DNA from: an uncultured SAR86 cluster bacterium
Lineage (GTDB): Bacteria; Pseudomonadota; Gammaproteobacteria; Magnimaribacterales; AG-339-G14
Assembly: GCA_902616715.1 (NCBI GenBank)
Contig: CACMTR010000002.1
Location: forward strand, 186,001-250,000
Length of the DNA: 64,000 nt
Direction of reading: 5' to 3'
A model generated the notes under the pieces. That model was not told the origin of the DNA and ran no database searches. It worked only from the letters and a program-made list of their open reading frames with translations. How positions within the stretch are numbered: position 1 is the stretch's first letter; each line of letters opens with the position of its first letter. Below are positions 33,583 to 43,045 of this stretch, piece after piece. The position numbers and the translations under genes were made by a program.

Positions 33583-36500
33583 TTATCAAAGAATTTGATT
33601 TTACAGATTTAATATTCACAAAGAAATATTTAATTTTTTCAGGCAGCATCAACCAGCAAGGAGTCAAAATCAAAGTCAAAAAGGCAGAAAAGGTTAAGCC
33701 CCAAACCACTGCAAAAGACATTGGACTCCACCATTCCGCAACTCTTCCTCCAACCTCAACATCTCGGGCTAGTAAATCAACTCCAAATCCAGAAGCCAAT
33801 GGTAACAATCCAATAACAGTTGTTGCCGTGGTTAAAATTATTGGGCGTAATCTTTGAGAAGCAGTTCTGATTATTATCTCTTTAAGAGAGGAGTCTTTTT
33901 TCTCACGTCTTAAAATATTGAAAGTATCTACTAGGACTATGTTGTTATTAACAACTATTCCAGCAAGAGCGATGATTCCTAGATTCGTAAAGAGGAAGCT
34001 CATCGGAGTTTGCGTCAGGGTAAGCCCTAAGTAAACTCCAGCAGTTGAGAGAAATATAGCTGAGATTACTATCCAAACTTGATAAAAACTATTGAGTTGA
34101 ATGGTCAGAAGTATAGCCATTAAAAAAACTCCAACGGCTGCAGCACCTCTCATGAAAGAAGCATTTTTGTCAGTTTCTTCTTGCTCTCCTCCAAATACGA
34201 ATTCTATATCATTGTATTCTTCAGCATCTTCGATCCATTGATTAAGAAGAGGGATTACGTCTTGCGTTAATGCCCCAGGAGCATAGTCAGCAGCTACAGT
34301 AAAAGCTCTTTCACCAGAAACTCTTCTAATATAAGGTGCTTCATATTCGGGCTCGTAAGAGACAAAACTACTAAGTGGCACTGAACCAAAATTGGTGAGA
34401 ACATTTAAATTTTCAAACATGTCTAGTCTTCTCTCTTCTTGAGGGAACCTAATTCTTATATCTAGCTCTTCGTCAGCATCATTGGGCCTATATTCACCAA
34501 CTTTTACACCACTGGTCATAAATTGAATTGCTGCACCAATGTCGGATGTTTCTACGCCATATTGCGAGGCTTTTTCCTTATCAATTTTTATCTTCCATTT
34601 TAATTGTTTTGTAGGAATAGTCGTGTAGGTATTCATAACCCCAGGAATATTCTCCTTCATGTAGTTGGAAAGTGCCTCAGTAGCTTCATAAACCATTTCA
34701 AAGTCGCTACCAAAAACTTCTATTTCAATCGGTGAACCAACAGGGGGGCCATTATTTCTTTCTCTTATAGTTACATTTAAACCAGGAGTATCTTGTAACT
34801 TACCTTGTAATTCTCTCATTACGTCTGACCCCGACTGAATATGAACATCTTTATCAAACGGCATTTCAATATAAATTGCTCCCAATCTATCTGAGTTGCC
34901 TCTATCTCTGGGGTCATCGTTTCCTGCTTGTTGCATACTGACTGTCTCAGGACCTGGAACAGTCATTACTACCTCTTGAATTTCCCTTAAAAAACTAAAT
35001 TTTTCTTCAACGTTTAAATTTCCTCTTCCTTCCACCTCTACAATTATTGTGTCTGGATCCTCTTCAACGAAAAAATTTCCACCAGGACCATGTTGGAAAA
35101 ATACAACGTAAATACTGACGACGAGTAAAAATATGAATGTTATTACCTTTGCTGGATAATCTAAGATTTTGTCTAAAAATCTTGCATATTTGCCAGTAAA
35201 TCCATCTAAAGATTTTGGATCTCCAGTCTCTAGAACTAAAGAATTTTTAATCGATTTGTTATTTCTATTACCAAGATTACCAAATATAGACCCTATAGCT
35301 GGAGTAAAAATTAATGCATAAAGTATTGAACCAGATAAAACAGCTACTAAAGTAACTATCATGGGTCTCATGAATTCGCCTGACATTCCTTCCCAAAATA
35401 TAAATGGAAAAAATATTGCCAGAGTGGTCAAAATTGATACAACTACAGGCCAAAACATTCTCGTTCCAGCAATCCTATAAGCTTCTTTTTTATCAAAACC
35501 TTCACTCATCTTTCTATCGGCATACTCCACGACGACTACTGCTCCATCAATTAACATACCTAAAGAGATTAAAATCCCAAAGCAAACCATAAAATTGAAT
35601 GTGTAGCCTATTGGAGACAGGAAAAGGCAAGCGAATAAGATACAGGTAGGAATAGAAAGACCAACTAATATTGACGACCTAATACCCATCGCAGCTACAA
35701 CTAAAGTCATAACTAAGACAAGAGCAGTCATTATATTACCCATGAGCTCTGAAACTAACTCAACAGACATATCAGTTCTATCTTCTGTGATTATTATCTC
35801 CATGCCGTCAGGTAAAATTTTCGTAGCTTCATTTACAATAGAATTTACTTGTTGAGCAACTACAACTTCTCTAGCATCGCTTTTTTTAAATATGGTTAGA
35901 GCTATAGCTCTTTCACCGTTAACATTTGCAATTGAATCTTTATCTTTAAAAGTTCTTTTAAGCTTAACTAAATCGTCCAAAGTAACAACGGCGTTGTTAT
36001 TTTCTAAAACTGGAATATTTCCTACATCATCTAGAGTTTCAAAGACGGAAGGTACTGAAACATAAAACTCCCCTGTACTTGAAACTATTTTTCCTGCCGG
36101 AATGGCCTTATTATTTTGTGAAATTGCATTGTAAAGTGCAAAAGGCGAAACTTTGTAACTATCCAGTTTCGTTTTGTTAATCTCGGCTTCTAAAACTTCA
36201 TCGGGCACACCATTTATGTTTGCTTCTAGAATCCCTGGTAGCTTCTCTATGTCGTCTTGCAGAGATTTAGCAATATTTAGCAGCTCTCGATCAGTAGCAT
36301 TTTTAGAAGTTATGTTAATGTTCATAACTGGGAATTCATCAAGAGTAAATTCTTTAACTTGAGGTTGCTCAGCATCTTGAGGCAACTCAGGAATTACTTC
36401 ATCCACGGCATCTTTTACATCTTGGACAGATTTTTCGACGGGGTAAGACGTAGGAAATTCTAAAATAATATAGGATAAACTTTCTCTACTGTAAGATTCT

Positions 36501-36742
36501 ATTTTTACAAGCTCATCTACCGTCTTTAGTTTATTTTCAAGCGGCTTAGCTATTAATCTTTCAGCATCTTCAGGAGATACGCCATCATAAAAAGTGCTGA
36601 CAAAAACGTATGGGATGTTGATGTCGGCATAGGCCGAGGCAGGTATTTGAGCCAAAGATGTAAACCCTGTAGCAATTATAAAAGAAAGGATAGTAAAGGT
36701 AGATCTGTACCTTTCTATAAAAAAATTAATTAAGCTTTTCAT
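33575..36742 (-). CDS. RND efflux transporter, inner-membrane permease
   Basis: A 1055-residue RND permease with 12 predicted membrane segments and two large periplasmic loops. The first segment leads to the porter domain ([23 protein letters not shown]). Membrane segment 4 reads [22 protein letters not shown]: the first of the two acidic residues of AcrB-type pumps is kept but the second is Gly, as in CzcA-like proteins. The last segments include [19 protein letters not shown] and [20 protein letters not shown]. It overlaps the adaptor gene upstream and xseB downstream. Drugs, lipids or metals are all possible substrates. No outer-membrane TolC-like gene is adjacent. Confidence 0.92.
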   Translation of the reverse strand: MKSLINFFIERYRSTFTILSFIIATGFTSLAQIPASAYADINIPYVFVSTFYDGVSPEDAERLIAKPLENKLKTVDELVKIESYSRESLSYIILEFPTSYPVEKSVQDVKDAVDEVIPELPQDAEQPQVKEFTLDEFPVMNINITSKNATDRELLNIAKSLQDDIEKLPGILEANINGVPDEVLEAEINKTKLDSYKVSPFALYNAISQNNKAIPAGKIVSSTGEFYVSVPSVFETLDDVGNIPVLENNNAVVTLDDLVKLKRTFKDKDSIANVNGERAIALTIFKKSDAREVVVAQQVNSIVNEATKILPDGMEIIITEDRTDMSVELVSELMGNIMTALVLVMTLVVAAMGIRSSILVGLSIPTCILFACLFLSPIGYTFNFMVCFGILISLGMLIDGAVVVVEYADRKMSEGFDKKEAYRIAGTRMFWPVVVSILTTLAIFFPFIFWEGMSGEFMRPMIVTLVAVLSGSILYALIFTPAIGSIFGNLGNRNNKSIKNSLVLETGDPKSLDGFTGKYARFLDKILDYPAKVITFIFLLVVSIYVVFFQHGPGGNFFVEEDPDTIIVEVEGRGNLNVEEKFSFLREIQEVVMTVPGPETVSMQQAGNDDPRDRGNSDRLGAIYIEMPFDKDVHIQSGSDVMRELQGKLQDTPGLNVTIRERNNGPPVGSPIEIEVFGSDFEMVYEATEALSNYMKENIPGVMNTYTTIPTKQLKWKIKIDKEKASQYGVETSDIGAAIQFMTSGVKVGEYRPNDADEELDIRIRFPQEERRLDMFENLNVLTNFGSVPLSSFVSYEPEYEAPYIRRVSGERAFTVAADYAPGALTQDVIPLLNQWIEDAEEYNDIEFVFGGEQEETDKNASFMRGAAAVGVFLMAILLTIQLNSFYQVWIVISAIFLSTAGVYLGLTLTQTPMSFLFTNLGIIALAGIVVNNNIVLVDTFNILRREKKDSSLKEIIIRTASQRLRPIILTTATTVIGLLPLASGFGVDLLARDVEVGGRVAEWWSPMSFAVVWGLTFSAFLTLILTPCWLMLPEKIKYFFVNIKSVKSNSLINE

Positions 36743-37793
36743 TAGGATTTAGTCTCTGATCTAAAGCAAAATTTACTTTTTCTCCATCGTTTACATAATC
36801 CTGACCGACAGTAATAATTTTTGATGAAGAAGGCAATCCTGAAACCCAAACCCCATTTTTAGTGTCTTGAATTAAATTTATTTTTTTAAATTCTACAGTC
36901 CCTTGATTGGAAACCAATCTAACTCCTAAATTACCGTCGTCATCTAACCTAAGAATTGAAAGCGGTACTATATTAGCCATTTGCTCTTTCCCGGAGACGA
37001 AAATTTTGGCCGAAGCTCCGTCCTTAATCAAACCTGCTTCATTGGATACTTTAACTTCAATCCGGAAAGTGTGGGTGTATGGATTTGCTGAAGATGCAAT
37101 ATATGAAATTGTTCCATTGAATTTATTTCCATCAATAGTTTCAATAAGTGCTGGCGATCCTGTTGAAATATTCATTAAATCAGATTCTGAAATTTCTCCT
37201 ACTAGGATCATAGGATCTAGATCGAGCAATTTAGCACAGGTACTTCCTCTGCTTAAAAAATCTCCTTCGTCAATTGAAATTCTATCTACGATTCCATCGA
37301 AAGGCGCTTTGATTGAAGCATTATCTAATTCAAGTTTCGCTCTCTCAAAGTTAGATTTAATATTTTGAAATTGATTAGAAGAATAAAGTCCTTCTTCAAA
37401 TAACTTTTCTGCAGATTTAAACTCTAATTCAGCTTTTTTAAAGAAAGATTCTTTTTCAGCTATGAAAAGCGAGCAAATTACGTCGCCTTTTTTTACAAAA
37501 GACCCTTGTTGAATCGGTAGACCAATTACTTTTCCTGAAGTTTCTGATTTTAATTCAACCTTTTTATCAGCTTCTGCAAAACCTTTTATTAAAATTTCCT
37601 CTTGATAAAGAATGGAATTTTGATTCATTACTCTAACCGTAATATCTTCTTTTACAATTTCGTCTGTTTTGATTTCAGGAGAATAAAAATATCCAGAAAC
37701 CATCCATACCATGGCAAATGAAATGAACATAATAGACCACTCGATATTTGATCGAGAAGAGAGAAAATTTTTAGCAGCAATTAATCTGGTCAT
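36726..37793 (-). CDS. RND efflux periplasmic adaptor (membrane fusion protein)
   Basis: A 355-residue HlyD/AcrA-type adaptor. An N-terminal membrane segment (about residues 19-40) anchors it to the inner membrane. Lipoyl-domain halves VIGLPIQQGSFVKKGDVIC and ASIKAPFDGIVDRISIDEGDFLSRG flank a short helical hairpin, followed by the barrel domain. The ATG at 37793 is chosen over an in-frame TTG at 37817 that lies upstream of the -10 box and has no Shine-Dalgarno. It overlaps the permease by 17 bases. The short hairpin suggests a partner that docks without a long coiled coil. Confidence 0.88.
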   Translation of the reverse strand: MTRLIAAKNFLSSRSNIEWSIMFISFAMVWMVSGYFYSPEIKTDEIVKEDITVRVMNQNSILYQEEILIKGFAEADKKVELKSETSGKVIGLPIQQGSFVKKGDVICSLFIAEKESFFKKAELEFKSAEKLFEEGLYSSNQFQNIKSNFERAKLELDNASIKAPFDGIVDRISIDEGDFLSRGSTCAKLLDLDPMILVGEISESDLMNISTGSPALIETIDGNKFNGTISYIASSANPYTHTFRIEVKVSNEAGLIKDGASAKIFVSGKEQMANIVPLSILRLDDDGNLGVRLVSNQGTVEFKKINLIQDTKNGVWVSGLPSSSKIITVGQDYVNDGEKVNFALDQRLNPNEKLN

Positions 37794-37803
37794 AGCAAAG
37801 CGT

Positions 37804-37831
37804 ATAATATATTTCAAGTTTACACTGTCAA
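37804..37831 (-). promoter_or_regulatory. Sigma-70 promoter of the efflux operon
   Basis: On the minus strand a perfect TTGACA (37826-37831) is 16 bases from TATTAT (37804-37809, 5/6). The start would fall about three bases before the adaptor ATG, so the mRNA is nearly leaderless. The -35 box is inside the palindrome next to it. Confidence 0.65.
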
Positions 37832-37848
37832 CATATAAGTTAACAGTG
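37823..37848. promoter_or_regulatory. Palindromic operator over the efflux promoter -35
   Basis: CACTGTCAAC and GTTAACAGTG are inverted copies (9 of 10 match) separated by ATATAA, a 26-base palindrome that covers the -35 box. The size and position suit a TetR-family repressor of an RND pump. No regulator gene lies beside it, so the repressor must be encoded elsewhere. Confidence 0.6.
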
Positions 37849-37896
37849 AAAACATTACTATAGTTAGAATTTAATCTTTCTCAAGGAGTTCAAAAT

Positions 37897-38481
37897 TTAA
37901 TTAATAAGCTTATTCTTTAATTTCTGAATTTGAGATAGTTGAGATGATTTATCTGGAACAGACTCTACTTTTTTTGGTAGTTCAGGAAAATTTGGTTTTT
38001 GAAAAGCTTTTCCATCTATAAAATCATTTAATAAGTTATCGTAATTTGCCTGAAATTCTTTAAAGCTATCTTTTTCTGAATGAGTCCATAAAAAATCCCA
38101 GCCAGTTTCTGTTCCTATGTAAAAAACAATGGGGTGCGACCAAGAGAATTTTTCAAAATTACTTTTTGAATTACATGCTTCCTGATGCGCTTTTGAGACA
38201 CTTGGTATACCACTTCGACTTGCTTTTAATTCTTTACAATTTATAACTAATTTAGAAAGACTTGGAAGAAATTCTGAGGAAGTCATTAGATTGCTGACGC
38301 TATCAAAGATAATTTTTTCTTCAAATTTTTGCAATTGTGATAACCAGAGTTGTTTAGCCAAATTTAAGCTATTTTTGTCAGGATATGCTTTATGAAATTG
38401 ATTGTGATAAGTGACTTCCAATTGAGTAAAAATTAAGTTTACCAATTCAACTTTATTATTTGGAATTTTAATGCTCGACAT
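37897..38481 (-). CDS. Replication protein P-like putative helicase loader
   Basis: A 194-residue protein whose first 100 residues resemble lambda replication protein P: VELVNLIFTQLEVTYHNQF, a K-x-L-W-x3-L stretch (AKQLWLSQLQKFEEKIIFD) and FLPSLSKLVINCKE, matching the PSPGEFxxWC-like site of that family. P binds DnaB and delivers it to an origin. The C-terminal half is charged and unlike known domains. The ATG at 38481 has AAGGAG ten bases upstream; a longer start lacks one. It overlaps the DnaT-domain gene by 14 bases. Recognition is by motif only and needs a profile search. Confidence 0.6.
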   Translation of the reverse strand: MSSIKIPNNKVELVNLIFTQLEVTYHNQFHKAYPDKNSLNLAKQLWLSQLQKFEEKIIFDSVSNLMTSSEFLPSLSKLVINCKELKASRSGIPSVSKAHQEACNSKSNFEKFSWSHPIVFYIGTETGWDFLWTHSEKDSFKEFQANYDNLLNDFIDGKAFQKPNFPELPKKVESVPDKSSQLSQIQKLKNKLIN

Positions 38482-39421
38482 CAACCGCCCACTCCTTGTC
38501 ATTCAATCTAGATATAATACCAGAGGCTTGAGGATTCTTTTTATACCACTTGTACTTAACATGTTGAATAAATTTTGAATTCCATGAAGTCATAATTTCA
38601 TTTGAATCGATCCAAAAAATTCTAAATTCTACCAATTGCTCCATAGCGAACTTTTTGCTTATTTTTGCAAGCTTCAAAACATCATAACAACTTGGATCTG
38701 GCTCCCAGTTAGCAATCATTTTCTTCGGTTTATTCTTATCATTGATTTTATTGGTGAACTTTGCCCATTCTTTTCTGACGTGATTTATAAATAAAGTGTT
38801 CCAAGAATCTGACTTAAAACCTTTCTCTCTCCAAAATAAAATAAATTCAGGAATTGAATTACTGATAAATTCTTCAGAGACCTCTGCTGATTTTAAAATA
38901 CTCACCGCGTCCATATTAGGTAACCAAGTTTTTTCGATCGATCTTTTCTTGTTAGGTAAATAATTTTGTTTATTAGACTTCTTCTGCTCAGTAACCAAAT
39001 ATTTGAGAATTTCGTCTCTTATAATATTTTTTTGTCTGTTTGAGGATAATCTTTTTTTTAAATGCTTCAAATTACTTTGTATGGTCTTTTTTTTCACGCC
39101 TAGTTGTTTAGCCTGAAAAGTTATTTCCCTCAAAAAAGAACTAGAATTATCTTTTATTGTTTTTGTTTTAATGGGCCTTGTTTTAATAATTTTCAGAGAA
39201 GCAAAATCACTGTCTAATTCGATTAAATTTAATTTTTTTAATTTTTGAAGGCATTTAAGAATCTTTTTTTCAGAGATATATGAAAGAAATTTAATTATTT
39301 CTTTTGAAGAGATTCTTTTTGTTTCTTGCGATTTTATCGTTTCAAATATTATCGCTTCTTCAAGTCCTATAGTTTCAGCAATGTCTTTAGAAAATACTTG
39401 ATGGTTTGGGAAGTCTCCCAT
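38468..39421 (-). CDS. Primosomal protein with two DnaT-like domains
   Basis: A 317-residue protein. The first 75 residues (GLEEAIIFETIKSQ and a winged-helix-like pattern) resemble DnaD/lambda-O-type N-termini. Two copies of a DnaT ssDNA-binding domain follow at about residues 165-221 and 238-293: W-x-P-x4-(I/V)L-x2-A, then F-x4-(I/L)-x-EF-x-(I/L)FW, then SWN-x2-F-x2-HV-x3-W. The ATG overlaps the aroG stop by one base. Such proteins handle primosome assembly; next to the P-like protein it may form an alternative DnaB-loading pair. No phage genes are nearby. Confidence 0.75.
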   Translation of the reverse strand: MGDFPNHQVFSKDIAETIGLEEAIIFETIKSQETKRISSKEIIKFLSYISEKKILKCLQKLKKLNLIELDSDFASLKIIKTRPIKTKTIKDNSSSFLREITFQAKQLGVKKKTIQSNLKHLKKRLSSNRQKNIIRDEILKYLVTEQKKSNKQNYLPNKKRSIEKTWLPNMDAVSILKSAEVSEEFISNSIPEFILFWREKGFKSDSWNTLFINHVRKEWAKFTNKINDKNKPKKMIANWEPDPSCYDVLKLAKISKKFAMEQLVEFRIFWIDSNEIMTSWNSKFIQHVKYKWYKKNPQASGIISRLNDKEWAVDVEH

Positions 39422-40491
39422 CAAGCTGATTTATTGAGTTTTTTTCTTCTATTTTCGATGGCAGCTGAAAGCTGATTGATCATTATTTCAGTATCTTTCC
39501 AGCCAACACAGGCATCTGTAACGCTTTGCCCATATTTAATTTTATCTAGCGGCCCAATTTTTTGATTACCTTCTTCTAAGTGACTTTCTATCATCACTCC
39601 AAAAATTCTACTTTCACCGGAAGAAATCTGATCAGATATGTCTTTGTTAACTATTAGCTGCCTTTTGAATTGTTTCTTGCTATTTCCGTGGCTCATATCG
39701 ATCATTACTTTAGAAGACTTTTTAGCTTTGACTAATTCTTTGGAAGTTGAGTCAACAAAAGAAGATTCATAATTAGTGTCAGATCCACCTCTCAAAATTA
39801 CATGACAATCTTCATTTCCAGAAGAGTTAAAAATAGCAGATTTACCTTCCTTGGTGATGGATAGAAAAATATGTGAATTAGAAGCTGAGCCTATGGCATC
39901 TATCGCAACTTGGATAGATCCATTAGTAGAATTTTTGAAACCAACAGGACACGATAAGCCTGAAGCCAATTCTCTATGGATTTGACTTTCAGTTGTTCTA
40001 GCACCAATTGCTCCCCATGAAATCAGGTCAGCAATATATTGAGGAGTAATCATGTCTAAAAACTCAGTTCCAGCTGGTAATCCGAGATTGTTGATATCTA
40101 GAAGAACTTTTCTAGCTTTCCTCAAACCAAGGTTTACATCAAAGCTGTTATCAAGATTAGGATCATTTATTAAACCTTTCCAACCAACTGTGGTTCTAGG
40201 TTTTTCAAAATATACTCGCATTACAATTTTAAGCTGATCAGAAAATTTATTTTCTAAGTCTTTAAGTCTCTCGGCGTATTCAATTGCTGATTTTGGATCA
40301 TGAATAGAACAAGGACCAACTACGACAACAAGTCTGTCATCATTACCATGCAAGATGTCAGAGATTTCTTTTCTAGACTTGAAGACAAGCTCTGAAGCTC
40401 CAGGTGAAATAGGCATTTCAGAAATTACATCATTAGGAGGGGAGACCTCCATAAGTCCAGATATTCTGGTATTATCAGTTAGGTATTGCAT
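39421..40491 (-). CDS. aroG: 3-deoxy-7-phosphoheptulonate synthase (type I DAHP synthase)
   Basis: This enzyme condenses PEP and erythrose 4-phosphate in the first step of the shikimate pathway and feeds the pheA, tyrA and aroA genes at 52-56 kb. The 356 residues show VVVVGPCSIHDPKSAIEYA, RVYFEKPRTTVGWKGLINDP, GARTTESQIHRELASGLSCPVGFKN and IDMSHGNSKK with its metal ligand, and MIESHLEEGNQ. The isozyme type (Phe-, Tyr- or Trp-sensitive) is uncertain; aroG is used as the generic symbol. It is the first gene of a run whose next members are the primosome-like pair. Confidence 0.94.
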   Translation of the reverse strand: MQYLTDNTRISGLMEVSPPNDVISEMPISPGASELVFKSRKEISDILHGNDDRLVVVVGPCSIHDPKSAIEYAERLKDLENKFSDQLKIVMRVYFEKPRTTVGWKGLINDPNLDNSFDVNLGLRKARKVLLDINNLGLPAGTEFLDMITPQYIADLISWGAIGARTTESQIHRELASGLSCPVGFKNSTNGSIQVAIDAIGSASNSHIFLSITKEGKSAIFNSSGNEDCHVILRGGSDTNYESSFVDSTSKELVKAKKSSKVMIDMSHGNSKKQFKRQLIVNKDISDQISSGESRIFGVMIESHLEEGNQKIGPLDKIKYGQSVTDACVGWKDTEIMINQLSAAIENRRKKLNKSA

Positions 40492-40548
40492 TGCTCAGAA
40501 GACTGATTGTAAACATTTTCGTTTTAAATTAAAGCTTTTTAATAATTA

Positions 40549-42156
40549 ATGATCAAGATTAAGGCTGTTCAAGAAAATCCTAAAGTAGGCGATATAAAGG
40601 GCAATACTCTGCTTATTGAAAATCATCTTAATTTAGCTAAAAAGGAAGGAATAGATCTGCTTGTTTTTTCCGAAATGTTCTTGTCTGGATATCCTCCTGA
40701 AGATTTAGTCATGAGAGATGATTTCCTCAATGAGATAAAGAAATCGATTGAACAGATTATTCCTCAGACAGATGACATTTCTCTTATTTTTGGGGCCCCT
40801 GTTAAGGAAAATGAGCTCTTATTTAATGCTGCTATTCTTTTAAAAGACGGCAAATTAGAAGATACCTATTTCAAACAAATATTGCCTAACTACAAAGAAT
40901 TTGATGAAAAAAGATATTTTGAAAGAGGTAATGAAAACAAAATTATTTCTATCAATGAAGTTTCGATTGGCCTGTCAATATGTGAGGATATTTGGTCTGA
41001 AATTTTCGTACGTAAGTTAATTGAAGACGGAGCGGAACTAATATTGAATTTGAGTGCTTCACCATTTACATCTTCAAAGAAGGAAACGCGTGAAGAAATG
41101 TTAAACGAATATTATAAAAAATATAAATGTCCCATAATTTACGTAAATCAAATAGGGGGTCAAGACGAGCTAGTATTCGATGGCTCATCGCTAGTTGTGG
41201 GCGTCGAAAAAGACTCTTTTAAAACTTTAAAAAGTTTCAAAACTGACTCTTTGTCCTTTAAATATGAGCATTCAAAATTTATTTTAGAAAATTCTGAGGA
41301 CGCAAAAGAGACAAGTAAATTAAGTGATATTTATGATGCTTTGGTTTTGGGCACCAGAGATTATGTTGAAAAGAATGGTTTCAATGGAGTAATAATTGGA
41401 TCTTCAGGAGGGATAGATTCTGCTTTAACAACAGTAATCGCTCATGATGCGTTAGGCAAAGAAAAAGTAAAAACTATTATGATGCCATTTGATTTTACGG
41501 CTGATATAAGTGTTGAAGACGCTAACGCGTTGGCCAAGAACTTGGGAATAAATCATTCTGAGATTTCAATAAAAGAAATGTTTGAATCTTTCAATAAAGG
41601 CTTAAGTAAGTCTTTTGAGGGATTAAAAACTGACAAAACTGAAGAAAACCTTCAATCAAGGTGTAGAGGAGTGACCCTGATGGCTTTGTCAAACAAGTTA
41701 GGTTACTTGGTACTTACTACCGGAAATAAAAGCGAAGCCGCAGTTGGCTACTCTACTTTATATGGAGACACAGCTGGAGGGTTTTCGGTTCTTAAAGATG
41801 TAAGTAAAACCTTAGTTTATGAACTCTCAAACTACAGAAATATAATTTCGAATGTTATCCCGCAGAGAATAATAGACAGACCTCCATCTGCAGAGCTAGC
41901 TCCAGATCAAAAAGATACTGATTCCTTACCCGATTATGATCGATTGGATCCAATAATTGAAATGTATGTAGAAGATGATAAAAGCATACAAGAAATTATC
42001 AATGAAGGCTTTGATGAAGTCGAAGTCAGAAGAATAGTATCTCTAATTGATTTTAATGAGTATAAAAGGCGCCAAGCTCCTCTAGGAATAAAAATTTCTG
42101 ATAGAAATTTTGGTAAAGATCGTAGATACCCTATTACCAATGCGTGGAAACCCTAA
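40549..42156 (+). CDS. nadE: Glutamine-dependent NAD+ synthetase
   Basis: A 535-residue two-domain enzyme that makes NAD+ from nicotinate adenine dinucleotide. The N-terminal nitrilase-type glutaminase has the Glu-Lys-Cys triad in LVFSEMFLSGYP, YFKQILPNY and LSICEDIWSE. The C-terminal ATP-pyrophosphatase has the P-loop IIGSSGGIDSAL, the TTGNKSEAAVGYSTLYGDTAGGF signature and the RPPSAELAPDQKDTDSLPDY loop. Carrying its own glutaminase, it need not use free ammonia. It diverges from aroG across 57 bases; no terminator is visible after it. Confidence 0.96.
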   Translation: MIKIKAVQENPKVGDIKGNTLLIENHLNLAKKEGIDLLVFSEMFLSGYPPEDLVMRDDFLNEIKKSIEQIIPQTDDISLIFGAPVKENELLFNAAILLKDGKLEDTYFKQILPNYKEFDEKRYFERGNENKIISINEVSIGLSICEDIWSEIFVRKLIEDGAELILNLSASPFTSSKKETREEMLNEYYKKYKCPIIYVNQIGGQDELVFDGSSLVVGVEKDSFKTLKSFKTDSLSFKYEHSKFILENSEDAKETSKLSDIYDALVLGTRDYVEKNGFNGVIIGSSGGIDSALTTVIAHDALGKEKVKTIMMPFDFTADISVEDANALAKNLGINHSEISIKEMFESFNKGLSKSFEGLKTDKTEENLQSRCRGVTLMALSNKLGYLVLTTGNKSEAAVGYSTLYGDTAGGFSVLKDVSKTLVYELSNYRNIISNVIPQRIIDRPPSAELAPDQKDTDSLPDYDRLDPIIEMYVEDDKSIQEIINEGFDEVEVRRIVSLIDFNEYKRRQAPLGIKISDRNFGKDRRYPITNAWKP

Positions 42157-42191
42157 ATGTAGTATAAGATTTTTTTTTAAACACTATATGA

Positions 42192-42220
42192 TGGGCAAAT
42201 TAGCCTAAAAAGCATATAAT
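42192..42220 (+). promoter_or_regulatory. Promoter of scpA (possible leaderless start)
   Basis: TGGGCA (4/6) is 17 bases from a perfect TATAAT at 42215-42220, which ends nine bases before the scpA ATG with no Shine-Dalgarno. Transcription would begin only two or three bases ahead of the start codon. Confidence 0.5.
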
Positions 42221-42229
42221 TCAACGAAT

Positions 42230-43045
42230 ATGGATGATTCGATTGAATTGAAACCATTACAGCAACAATTTAATCTGGCTTTATTAAATGGCGAGGAAAT
42301 ATCTTTCTCTGCCGATGACCTTTATATCCCTCCAAATGCGCTAAAGATTTTTTTAGAATCTTTTGAAGGACCTTTAGATTTGCTTTTATATTTCATAAGA
42401 AAACAAAATTTGGATATTTTAGATATAAATGTGCTCGAAATTACTAATCAATACGTTAGATACATTGATTTAATGGAAAAAATTCAATTTGATCTAGCTG
42501 GAGAGTATCTAGTGATGGCAGCTTATCTTACTGAAATAAAGTCAAGAATGATGTTGCCTAAAGAAACAGACTCTGAAGAGGAAGAAAATGATCCTCGCTC
42601 AGAATTAATAAGAAGACTTCAGGAATACGAGAGGTATAAAAAAGTATCTAAAAGTTTAGATTTGATGCCTAGGGTTGGAAGAGATTTTTATGTTGCTTCT
42701 TCTGCTCTTCCAGAATTTGAATCTAGTAAAAATTTACCGGATGTAGATTTGGAGCAACTTTCGAACGTATTCGCAGAACTAATTCAAAGACAAAAACTCT
42801 CTGCAAGTCACGTTATAGAATTTGAAAAGCTTTCTACTAGAGAAAAAATGTCTCAAATATTAGATTTATTGATTAGAGAAAAGAATGTTGAGTTTCATAA
42901 GTTGTGTTCTACTAAGGAAGGAAAAATTGGAATCATTGTAAATTTTTTGGCTCTATTAGAATTAGTTAAAGACTCTTTAATAAAAATTATTCAATCGAAA
43001 GATTATGGGATTATTAATTTATCTGCAAAAGAAGAGGTGCATTAA
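42230..43045 (+). CDS. scpA: Segregation and condensation protein A
   Basis: ScpA is the kleisin of the SMC-ScpAB complex in chromosome compaction. The 271-residue protein has the family opening FLESFEGPLDLLLYFIRKQNLDILDINVLEITNQY, then AGEYLVMAAYLTEIKSRMMLP and RLQEYERYKK, and a C-terminal winged-helix part. It is one base-frame from scpB, which starts straight after its stop. Having SMC-ScpAB rather than MukBEF is notable for a gammaproteobacterium but common outside the enterics. Confidence 0.93.
   Translation: MDDSIELKPLQQQFNLALLNGEEISFSADDLYIPPNALKIFLESFEGPLDLLLYFIRKQNLDILDINVLEITNQYVRYIDLMEKIQFDLAGEYLVMAAYLTEIKSRMMLPKETDSEEEENDPRSELIRRLQEYERYKKVSKSLDLMPRVGRDFYVASSALPEFESSKNLPDVDLEQLSNVFAELIQRQKLSASHVIEFEKLSTREKMSQILDLLIREKNVEFHKLCSTKEGKIGIIVNFLALLELVKDSLIKIIQSKDYGIINLSAKEEVH

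Noticed and set aside
36907-37368. Plus-strand open frame of 153 codons
   Set aside because: It is antisense to the RND adaptor, whose lipoyl motifs are convincing.
37794-37817. TTG start extending the RND adaptor by eight residues
   Set aside because: It lies upstream of the likely -10 box, has no Shine-Dalgarno, and the extra residues are encoded by promoter sequence.
37897-39421. Prophage or plasmid replication region
   Set aside because: The pair resembles phage replication genes but has no integrase, repressor, structural or terminase gene nearby, base composition is like its neighbours, and aroG and nadE flank it.
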